DNA of 64,000 nt from Promicromonospora iranensis (GTDB taxonomy: Bacteria > Actinomycetota > Actinomycetes > Actinomycetales > Cellulomonadaceae): NCBI RefSeq assembly GCF_028994775.1, contig NZ_JAJQMN010000004.1, positions 186,001 to 250,000 on the forward strand. Direction: 5' to 3'. Every line of letters begins with the position of its first letter. Position 1 is the first letter of the stretch. Under the pieces are notes generated by a model, which made no database searches, was not told the DNA's origin, and saw only the letters and a list, made by a program, of their open reading frames with translations. The position numbers and the translations under genes were made by a program. Shown here piece by piece: positions 57,896-64,000 of this stretch.

Positions 57896-59136
57896 GCCGC
57901 ACCACCTCCTATGAAGCCGGGCAACGTGCCCGGCAGTGTGCCGAGCAGGGCGGCCGCCTGGTCCTGCGGGATGGAGCTGTCACCCTCGAGGACAAGCTTC
58001 CAGATCAGAAGGCCCAGCACGAACGCCACGACCACCAGGATGATGTAGTGCAGCCAGGTGTACTGCGGGCCCTCGTCCTCTTCCTCGTCCCATTCCTCCT
58101 CCACCTCGCGGCGGGAGGACCGGGACGGCGCGACGGGGCCGGGACCGAACTGGCCACCGGGAGCGCCGGGGTGCTGCTGCTGCGCCGGGCCACCTGGTTG
58201 GCCGGAACCCGGACCGCTGGGGCCACCCGCGCCGGGACGGCCGGGGAACGGTGAACCGGGAGCCGCAGGCGCGCCGCCCGGCGGCAGCGACTGCGGGGCC
58301 GCCTGAGCGGGGGACTCCCACGGGAGCGCGGGAGCGGGTGCCGCGCCGGCCATCGGGCCGCTGGGCGCGCCGCCGCCGGGCTGACCCGGGCCACCGGGAC
58401 GCTGCTGGGCGAGGCCGCTCGGCGCACCGGGACGGGTCCCGAACGGCGACGGCGGGCTCGACGGCGGCTGGGTCGGGGCGGACGGCGGAGCGCTCCACTG
58501 CGCCGTCTGCCCGGAGTCGCCGGACCGGCCGGGGCCACCGGGCAGGCCGGGGCCCTGGCCCGGGCCCTGCGGAGCGTTCTGTCCACCGAACCTCCCGGAC
58601 CGGCCCTGCTGCGGAGCAGGCGGGACGGGGGCGGCGGACGGACGGGATCCGAACGGGTTGGGCGGTCCGGCCTGCGGGCCGGGGCCGCTCTGCGGGCCCG
58701 GGCCGCCGGGGCCCTGCTGGCCGGGGCCACCGGGACCGGAGGGCTGCTGGCCGCGACCAGGAGCACCACGGCCGGGGCCCGACGGCGGTGCGCCGTGGCC
58801 GGCCGGACCGGACGGCGCGGCGCCCGGGCGGCTCTGCCCGGGCGCTCCGGCGCCGTACGACGGCGGGTTGCCGCCAGGCTGCTGCACGGGCGTCAGGCGA
58901 CCGGTCGCGTCCACACCGCGCGTGCCACCCGTCGCCTGCGGGGGCCGGGCGACCGGCGGGTTCTGCGGCGACCAGCCGCCCTCTGGCGCGGGCGCACCGC
59001 GGTGCGGAGGCTGCTGCGGCCCGCCCTGGGGCGGGTAGGCACCGCTGCCGGAAGGACCGGCAGCGGCAGCCGCGGCGGCAGCCTCACGCTCGCGGATCTC
59101 GCGGCGCGTCATGGGACGACCCTTGTTGTCACTCAT
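57892..59136 (-). CDS. Pro/Gly-rich single-pass membrane protein between nadD and rsfS
   Basis: A 414-residue low-complexity protein. The first 25 residues are charged ([18 protein letters not shown]-like), residues about 25-335 are almost entirely Gly, Pro, Ala, Ser and Gln with no fold signal, and an acidic patch ([15 protein letters not shown]) precedes one membrane helix ([20 protein letters not shown]) near residue 370. The C-terminus contains GTLPGTLPG. It overlaps nadD by 8 bp and rsfS by 4 bp, so it is translated with them. I do not recognise a function. A cytoplasmic, disordered region tethered to the membrane near cell-envelope machinery is one possibility. Confidence 0.8.
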   Translation of the reverse strand: MSDNKGRPMTRREIREREAAAAAAAAGPSGSGAYPPQGGPQQPPHRGAPAPEGGWSPQNPPVARPPQATGGTRGVDATGRLTPVQQPGGNPPSYGAGAPGQSRPGAAPSGPAGHGAPPSGPGRGAPGRGQQPSGPGGPGQQGPGGPGPQSGPGPQAGPPNPFGSRPSAAPVPPAPQQGRSGRFGGQNAPQGPGQGPGLPGGPGRSGDSGQTAQWSAPPSAPTQPPSSPPSPFGTRPGAPSGLAQQRPGGPGQPGGGAPSGPMAGAAPAPALPWESPAQAAPQSLPPGGAPAAPGSPFPGRPGAGGPSGPGSGQPGGPAQQQHPGAPGGQFGPGPVAPSRSSRREVEEEWDEEEDEGPQYTWLHYIILVVVAFVLGLLIWKLVLEGDSSIPQDQAAALLGTLPGTLPGFIGGGAA

Positions 59137-59743
59137 CGTGAAGACCTCGATACAGTCCGTGCTTGGCGATGTACTGGACCACGCCGTCAGGCACCAGATA
59201 CCAGACCGGCAACCCCTCCTCGGCCCGACGACGACAGTCGGTCGAGGAGATAGCTAGCGCAGGAACCTCGAGCGTCGTCACACCGTCCCGAGGAAGCCCG
59301 TCCACGGAGAGCATGTGCCCTGGCCGTGTGACAGCGACGAAGTGTGCCATGTCCCACAGCTTCTCGGCATCCTTCCACCGAAGAATCTGCTGGATGGCGT
59401 CCGCACCCGAGATGAAGAAGAGGTCCGCCTCCGGTCGCTGCTCGCGCAGGTCGCGGAGGGTGTCCACCGTGTAGGTGAGGCCCGCTCGGTCGATGTCGAC
59501 GCGACTCACCGTGAAGCGTGGGTTCGACGCCGTCGCGATCACCGTCATGAGATAACGGTGCTCCGCCGGGGTGACCCGTTGCTCCTGCTTGAATCCTGGT
59601 CGGCCCGTGGGGACGAAGACGACTTCGTCCAGCCCCAGGTGGGCGACCGCCTCGCTGGCGGCCACGAGGTGGCCGTGGTGGATGGGATCGAACGTGCCGC
59701 CCATCACCCCGATGCGCGGCCTGGTCCCAGTGGGGGCACTCAT
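59129..59743 (-). CDS. nadD: Nicotinate-nucleotide adenylyltransferase
   Basis: NAD synthesis enzyme joining nicotinate mononucleotide with ATP to form deamido-NAD. The 204-residue protein has the nucleotidyltransferase signature [12 protein letters not shown] near residue 16, and a second site [21 protein letters not shown] near residue 167. A substrate segment FISGADAI lies near residue 109. ATG 59743 ([10 protein letters not shown]) is used. It is followed by the Pro/Gly-rich gene, rsfS and the phosphatase in one overlapping unit. Just upstream is a small membrane-protein gene. Confidence 0.96.
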   Translation of the reverse strand: MSAPTGTRPRIGVMGGTFDPIHHGHLVAASEAVAHLGLDEVVFVPTGRPGFKQEQRVTPAEHRYLMTVIATASNPRFTVSRVDIDRAGLTYTVDTLRDLREQRPEADLFFISGADAIQQILRWKDAEKLWDMAHFVAVTRPGHMLSVDGLPRDGVTTLEVPALAISSTDCRRRAEEGLPVWYLVPDGVVQYIAKHGLYRGLHDE

Positions 59744-59787
59744 ACCGTGGGTGCACTCATCTGGTCGTCAGGCTCCCGTCTGGCGGA

Positions 59788-59940
59788 TCAGTGCCGGTTA
59801 CCGACGTTGCGGAACGCGAACGTGACAACCAGTGCGGCCACGAGCGAGCCGAAGGCGATCAGGCCGAGGACGATCGGTGCGACCGGCTCGCTGGCGTGCT
59901 CCGAGGCAGCCTCAGCGGCAAGGACGGCGTTGTGCAGCAC
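59788..59940 (-). CDS. 50-residue single-pass membrane protein
   Basis: A small gene on the minus strand starting at GTG 59940 with GGGAGG seven bases before it. The product has a short polar N-terminus (LHNAVLAAEAASEHASEP), one hydrophobic segment of about 22 residues (APIVLGLIAFGSLVAALVVTF) and the basic end RNVGNRH. It sits between proA and nadD, a place where similar tiny proteins occur in related actinobacteria, as far as I recall. No function is known. The clean ribosome site, frame and membrane segment make it a likely real gene. Confidence 0.72.
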   Translation of the reverse strand: MLHNAVLAAEAASEHASEPVAPIVLGLIAFGSLVAALVVTFAFRNVGNRH

Positions 59941-60066
59941 GGGGGTTCCTCCCAGTCGGACGTGCTCAGGTGGCCTTTAGTCTCTCACGGACGAATTGCG
60001 CCGAGTGCATCGCGGCACGGGGTCGCAAGGAGATCCTGCGGAGGTCTCCGGGATGCCGGTGAACCG

Positions 60067-61413
60067 TCAAGGCTTGATATGACCGTCACCCGTGACCACC
60101 CATTTGGTGGTGGTGAGCTCCGCCAGTCCCATGGGACCACGCGCATGCAGCTTTTGCGTGGAGATGCCGATCTCCGCACCCAGGCCGAGCTCGCCCCCGT
60201 CGGTGAACCGGGTCGACGCGTTCACCATCACGGCCGCGGAGTCGACCTCCGCGACGAACCGGTCCGCCGCGGCGATGTCGCGCGTCACGATGGCCTCGGT
60301 GTGGCCGGACGACCAGGTACGGATGTGCTCGATGGCCGCGTCCAGCGACTCCACCACGCGCACCCCCAGCTCCAGGGCCAGGTACTCCGTCGCCCAGTCC
60401 TCGTCCGTGGCGGGAACCATGTCGGCTCCGTCCGGGGCGAAGGACATGGCGGCGGGGTCACCGTGCAGCACCACGCCGGCGTCGGACAGCGCGGCGAGCG
60501 CCGCCGGGAGGAAGGCCGCGGCGGCGTCCTCGTGCACGAGCAGCGTCTCCGCCGCGTTGCACACACCGACCCGCTGGGTCTTCGCGTTCATCACGATCGC
60601 CACGGCCATGGCGACGTCGGCCGTCGCGTCCACGTAGACGTGCACATTGCCGACACCCGTCTCGATCACGGGCACCAGCGACTCCCGCACGACGGTCTGG
60701 ATGAGGTCGGCGCCGCCCCGTGGGATCAGCACGTCCACCAGGCCGCGGGCCCGCATCAGCGCCACCCCGCCGGCCCTGCCGTACGGGTCGATCGTCTGAA
60801 CAAGGTCCGCGGGGAGGCCCTGTGCCGCGAGGGCGTCCCGGACCACCGCGACGATCACCGCGTTCGACGCCGCCGCGGCGCTCCCCCCGCGCAGGATCAC
60901 CGCGTTGCCGGACTTCAGGGCGAGGCCGGCGGCGTCGACGGTGACGTTCGGGCGGGCCTCGTAGATCATGCCGACCACACCCATCGGCACCCGGACCTGG
61001 CGCAGGCGCAGGCCGTTGGGCAGGGTCTGCCCACGCACCACCTCGCCGACCGGGTCGGGCAGCACGGCGACGTCGCGCAGCGCGTCGGCGATCTGCCCGA
61101 TGCGCTCCGGGGTGAGCGCGAGCCGGTCCAGGAGCCCGTCGGACATCCCGTTCGCGCGCCCCCGCTCCAGGTCCTCGGCGTTCGCGGTCACGATCCGCTC
61201 CGCGGCGCTGACGAGGGCATCCGCGATGGCGCCGAGCGCGGCGTCCTTCGTCATGCGGTTCGCCGTGGCGAGGGTGCGCGACGCGACCTTGGCCCGGTGC
61301 GCGACGTCGCGCACCGCGGCGGTGACGTCCGCGGTGCCCGACGGCGGCGGTGTGGCTGCTCCGGGGGTCTCGCCTCCGGTACGGGTCGCCTCGTCCTGAC
61401 TCACTGTCGTCAT
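60067..61413 (-). CDS. proA: Gamma-glutamyl phosphate reductase
   Basis: Second step of proline synthesis: NADPH-dependent reduction of glutamyl phosphate to glutamate semialdehyde. The 448-residue aldehyde-dehydrogenase-type protein has the catalytic Cys in [12 protein letters not shown] near residue 280, the cofactor region [22 protein letters not shown]-like ([12 protein letters not shown] here) near 155 and the family end [14 protein letters not shown]. The N-terminal 28 residues are an Ala/Thr/Pro-rich extension. ATG 61413 is used. In most relatives proB and proA are closely linked; here 479 bp of repeats lie between them. Confidence 0.95.
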   Translation of the reverse strand: MTTVSQDEATRTGGETPGAATPPPSGTADVTAAVRDVAHRAKVASRTLATANRMTKDAALGAIADALVSAAERIVTANAEDLERGRANGMSDGLLDRLALTPERIGQIADALRDVAVLPDPVGEVVRGQTLPNGLRLRQVRVPMGVVGMIYEARPNVTVDAAGLALKSGNAVILRGGSAAAASNAVIVAVVRDALAAQGLPADLVQTIDPYGRAGGVALMRARGLVDVLIPRGGADLIQTVVRESLVPVIETGVGNVHVYVDATADVAMAVAIVMNAKTQRVGVCNAAETLLVHEDAAAAFLPAALAALSDAGVVLHGDPAAMSFAPDGADMVPATDEDWATEYLALELGVRVVESLDAAIEHIRTWSSGHTEAIVTRDIAAADRFVAEVDSAAVMVNASTRFTDGGELGLGAEIGISTQKLHARGPMGLAELTTTKWVVTGDGHIKP

Positions 61414-61892
61414 GCGTCGAGAGTACGTCGGACGCGGGGCAAAACCGAGGACGAATCCGCGGTGCGGACGATCGGCCCGACGAGCGGTGCGGCGAGACGT
61501 CCGGCGGCACACAGCGCAGCCGCACACAGTGCAGCCGCACACAGTGCAAGGGACCGAACTCGGCGAGATCGGTCCCTTGCACTGAGATCGGTCGTTTGAT
61601 TGACCGATCTCAGTGCAAGCGACCGAAGTCGACGACAGACCTGTGCAACGGACCGAACTCGAGCCAGCCCGATCAGGCCGTCGACCAGATCAGCCCCACC
61701 AGCCGGATCGAGCGCGTCAGCCGGATCGAGCGCGTCAGCCGGATCGAGCGCGTCAGCCGGAGCAGGCCCACCCGCCAGATCAGCCCGCCAGATCAGCCTG
61801 TCAACCAGACCGGCCCGACCACGGATCAGGCCGCCGACCGGATCGCCCCCTCGAACAGATCGCCCCTCGAACAGATCGGCCCCTCGAACAGA
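61414..61892. repeat. Repeat-filled 479-bp spacer between proB and proA
   Basis: No gene is supported here. From left to right: tandem 15-bp units of the GCACACAGTGCAGCC type (about 61507-61551); an inverted pair with 15-bp arms (61543-61557, 61569-61583); an overlapping inverted pair with 17-bp arms around an 8-nt loop (61577-61593, 61602-61618); three perfect 18-bp units CAGCCGGATCGAGCGCGT (61700-61753) plus a partial fourth; loose CCAGATCAG repeats; and three units of CCCCTCGAACAGATC(G/A) (61847-61896), the last overlapping the proB stop codon. Any separate proA promoter would also have to lie here. Confidence 0.85.
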
Positions 61893-63092
61893 TCAGCTCG
61901 TCGGTCGGTCGAGCACCAGGTCGTCCCGGTGCACGACCACGCGGTCGTACCCCTCCCCCAGCTCCTCGCGGAGCGCGTACGTGGAGCGTCCCAGGAGCGC
62001 GGGAAGGTCGCTCGCGTCGAACGCGACGAGGCCCCGCGCGACCACCGTGCCGTCGGGAGCGACGAGCTCCACCGGATCACCGGCGTCGAACTGGCCCTCG
62101 GCCTTCGTGATGCCGGCGGGAAGCAACGAGGCGCGGCCGCCGAGAACGGCGCGCGCGGCGCCGTCGTCCAGGTGGAGACGGCCCTCCGTGCGGGCGGCGT
62201 GGGCGATCCACAGCCGGCGTGCCGAGGTGCGGCGTCCCGCTGCGGCGAAGAACGTACCGACGTCGTCGCCAGCGAGCGCGGCGGCCGCGTTGCCCGCGAG
62301 CGTCAGGACCGTGGGGACACCCGCGCCGGTGGCGATCCGCACCGACTCCAGCTTGGTGACCATGCCACCGGTGCCGACGGCGCTGCCGCGTGCGGTCACC
62401 TCCACACCGGCGATCTCGGCGAGGTCGTCGACCAGCGGGATGCGCCGGGCGCCGGGGCGCGACGGCGGGGCGTCGTGCAGGCCGTCGACGTCGGTCAGGA
62501 GCAGCAGGGCGTCGGCCAGCACGAGGTGCGAGACGAGCGCCGCGAGGCGGTCGTTGTCACCGAACTTCAGCTCGTCGGTGGTGACGGCGTCGTTCTCGTT
62601 GATGACCGGGACGACGCCCAGCGCGAGGAGCCGCTCCAGCGCCCGCTGCGCGTTGCGGTAGCGGGCGCGGCGGACGGTGTCCTCGGCCGTGAGCAGGATC
62701 TGTCCGATCTGGATCCCGAACGCCGCGAACTCCTCCTGGTACCGGCCGGCGAGCTGCCCCTGACCCACCGACGCCGCCGCCTGCATGGTGGCGAGGTCGC
62801 GTGGCCGCGTCCCGAGCCCGAGCGGGCCGATGCCCGCCGAGATGGCGCCCGAGGTGACCAGCACGATCTGGGTGCCCGCGGCATGCCGCGCCGCGAGGAC
62901 CTCGACGACGCCACGCAGCGCTCCGACGTCGAGGTGACCGTCCGGACCCGTCAAGGACGACGAGCCGATCTTCACCACCACGCGCCGGGCACCGGCGATC
63001 ACGGACCGAGCGCTCGGCACGCCCTGGGCGTCCTGTGCGCTCTCGACGCGCTGCGCGTCCTGGGGACCGTCCGAAGAGTCGAGGGAGTTCAC
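61893..63092 (-). CDS. proB: Glutamate 5-kinase with C-terminal PUA domain
   Basis: First step of proline synthesis: ATP-dependent phosphorylation of glutamate, normally inhibited by proline. The 399-residue enzyme has the amino-acid-kinase start VVVKIGSSSL near residue 36, SGAISAG near 80, INENDAV near 167 and the ATP-site GTGGMVTKLES near 244. A C-terminal PUA domain from about residue 300 is present. GTG 63092 (MNSLDSSDG) is my choice; the open frame adds 14 residues upstream. A strong hairpin separates it from obg, so it likely has its own promoter. Tandem repeats reach into its stop codon. Confidence 0.94.
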   Translation of the reverse strand: MNSLDSSDGPQDAQRVESAQDAQGVPSARSVIAGARRVVVKIGSSSLTGPDGHLDVGALRGVVEVLAARHAAGTQIVLVTSGAISAGIGPLGLGTRPRDLATMQAAASVGQGQLAGRYQEEFAAFGIQIGQILLTAEDTVRRARYRNAQRALERLLALGVVPVINENDAVTTDELKFGDNDRLAALVSHLVLADALLLLTDVDGLHDAPPSRPGARRIPLVDDLAEIAGVEVTARGSAVGTGGMVTKLESVRIATGAGVPTVLTLAGNAAAALAGDDVGTFFAAAGRRTSARRLWIAHAARTEGRLHLDDGAARAVLGGRASLLPAGITKAEGQFDAGDPVELVAPDGTVVARGLVAFDASDLPALLGRSTYALREELGEGYDRVVVHRDDLVLDRPTS

Positions 63093-63159
63093 GTCCTCAT
63101 CTTCCCCGCACGGCGGCCCCGGGCGCGCGGTCATTTCACGGGCCGGGCAACCAGCACGT

Positions 63160-63199
63160 GCCAGAAGGGCAGGTCACCGGGATGACCTGCCCTTCTGGC
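63160..63199 (-). terminator. Hairpin after obg
   Basis: A perfect 17-bp stem (63160-63176 and 63183-63199) with a six-base loop, 16 bp past the obg stop codon and 68 bp before the proB start. No T-run follows, as is common for high-GC terminators. Confidence 0.75.
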
Positions 63200-63215
63200 G
63201 CTGCACCCGTCCGGG

Positions 63216-64000
63216 TCAGTCGGCGTCGGGGTCGGTCCAGTGGCCGGCCTCGCGCTCGGTCCACAGCTCGCGCCGCGCCTCGGTCTTGGCGTCCATGCGC
63301 TCGTTGAACTCCCGGCGCTTGTCGCCACGCGTCGGCCGCTCGTTCTGGTCGAGCCGCAGGTCGGTGCCGCGGCCGCCGAGCAGCTCCGGGCCGGTCTGCA
63401 GCGTGGGCTCCCAGTCGAAGACGACGGCGTTCTTCGGGTCCCCGATGCGCACCTCGTCGCCGGCGACGGCGCCCGCCTTGAACAGCCCGTCCTCGATGCC
63501 GATCTTCGCGAGCCGGTCGGCGAGGAAGCCGACCGCCTCGTCGTTGTTGAAGTCGGTCTGCTTCACCCAGCGCTCCGGCTTGGCGCCGCGCACCTCGAAC
63601 CAGTAGCCGGTCTCGTCGCCACCGAGGCGGCGCACGGTGAACCTGGCCTCGTCGACGGCGCGCGGACGCAGCACGACCGGAGCGGGCGCGGGCGGAGGCG
63701 CCGCGGCACGCGCCTTCTCCACGGTCTCGGCCAGGGCGAACTTCAGCTCGCGCAGGCCCTCGTGGCTGGCGGTCGAGATCTCGAAGACGCGCAGCCCGCG
63801 CTCCTCGAGGTCCGACTTCACGAACTCCGCGAGCTCACGGGCCTCGGGCACGTCGATCTTGTTGAGCACGACGAGACGCGGGCGCTCGGTGAGCGGCACG
63901 CGGCCGCCCTCGATACCGATGTCACCCGCGTACTTGGCGAGCTCCTCCTCGATCACGTCGAGATCGCTGATCGGGTCGCGCCCCGGCTCCAGCGTGGCGC
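63216..64000 (-). CDS. obgE: GTPase ObgE/CgtA, C-terminal part (cut by the window edge)
   Basis: A ribosome-associated GTPase involved in 50S assembly and stress signalling. Only the C-terminal 261 residues lie in the window; the N-terminal Obg fold and the first GTP motifs are outside. Visible are the base-specificity motif [10 protein letters not shown], the [15 protein letters not shown] switch and a C-terminal OCT domain ([26 protein letters not shown] to AGDEVRIGD). A charged tail ([20 protein letters not shown]) ends the protein. The reading frame continues without a stop to base 64000. It precedes proB-proA, the usual order in actinobacteria. Confidence 0.94.
   Translation of the reverse strand, partial: ATLEPGRDPISDLDVIEEELAKYAGDIGIEGGRVPLTERPRLVVLNKIDVPEARELAEFVKSDLEERGLRVFEISTASHEGLRELKFALAETVEKARAAAPPPAPAPVVLRPRAVDEARFTVRRLGGDETGYWFEVRGAKPERWVKQTDFNNDEAVGFLADRLAKIGIEDGLFKAGAVAGDEVRIGDPKNAVVFDWEPTLQTGPELLGGRGTDLRLDQNERPTRGDKRREFNERMDAKTEARRELWTEREAGHWTDPDAD

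Noticed and set aside
1-64000. CRISPR arrays, insertion sequences, prophage or biosynthetic megasynthase genes
   Set aside because: No regularly spaced direct repeats with unique spacers, transposase, integrase, phage structural or PKS/NRPS motifs were found; the 18-bp tandem units at 61.7 kb have no spacers.

Overview
The window is a dense, high-GC (roughly 70%) bacterial chromosome segment with GTG/TTG starts, many ATGA/GTGA overlaps and Shine-Dalgarno sites. Gene content (MsiK-style sugar ABC operons without their own ATPase, IclR/SorC/WYL/HxlR regulators, a ClpP/PopR-like locus, an F420-type nitroreductase and the block obg-proB-proA-nadD-rsfS) points to an actinobacterium. Micrococcales near Promicromonosporaceae/Cellulomonadaceae is my best guess; this is inference from gene order and codon bias, not a database match.

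Layout. 0-4.3 kb: glpD, a DUF998 membrane protein, a PAP2 phosphatase and a LacI repressor. 4.3-9.6 kb: a LacI-controlled operon with two sugar permeases, a lipoprotein binding protein and a GH35 beta-galactosidase. 9.6-18.1 kb: a histidine-utilisation operon on the minus strand (hutH-hutU-M20 hydrolase-hutF-hutI) with a divergent IclR regulator. There is no hutG, and the M20 enzyme is the likely deformylase. 18-22.4 kb: an unknown membrane protein, a FAH-family enzyme, a small-multidrug-export-like protein and a DesK/DesR-type two-component system. 22.4-24.1 kb: two ClpP paralogues, the second with Ala at the catalytic Ser position, and a convergent PopR/ClgR-type regulator. Upstream regions on both sides carry the same 13-bp palindrome.

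24.2-37.6 kb is mixed: an epoxide hydrolase, a lipoprotein, a MurG paralogue, a divergent SDR/LysR pair, a PLP deaminase, peptide deformylase, a methyltransferase, DUF429, an SRPBCC protein, YceI, an ECF sigma/anti-sigma pair and a toxin-antitoxin pair. 37.7-43.6 kb is a polyol locus: a three-gene ABC system, a divergent SorC regulator and a mannitol-2-dehydrogenase, linked by shared operator half-sites. 43.6-51.5 kb: MerR and WYL regulators, a second epoxide hydrolase, an AztD-like zinc chaperone behind two Zur-type boxes, an alpha/beta hydrolase with a divergent TetR, and small proteins. 51.6-56.7 kb: heme A/O farnesyltransferase, two tRNA-Ala(GGC) genes about 3.9 kb apart, sodA with a SoxR-like promoter, a quinone reductase with a divergent HxlR, and a secreted S33 peptidase. 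56.8-64 kb: the conserved block phosphatase-rsfS-(Pro/Gly-rich protein)-nadD-(50-aa membrane protein)-proA-proB-obg, the last cut by the window end.

A second theme is repeats. A GTCGAG-rich dispersed repeat occurs between genes and also in frame inside hutH and the M20 gene. A GAGATCGGTC palindrome family occurs at 33.9 kb and 61.6 kb. About 480 bp of tandem and inverted repeats separates proB from proA, and a nearly perfect 32-bp inverted repeat lies at 33.2 kb. No CRISPR array, insertion sequence, prophage or rRNA gene was seen.
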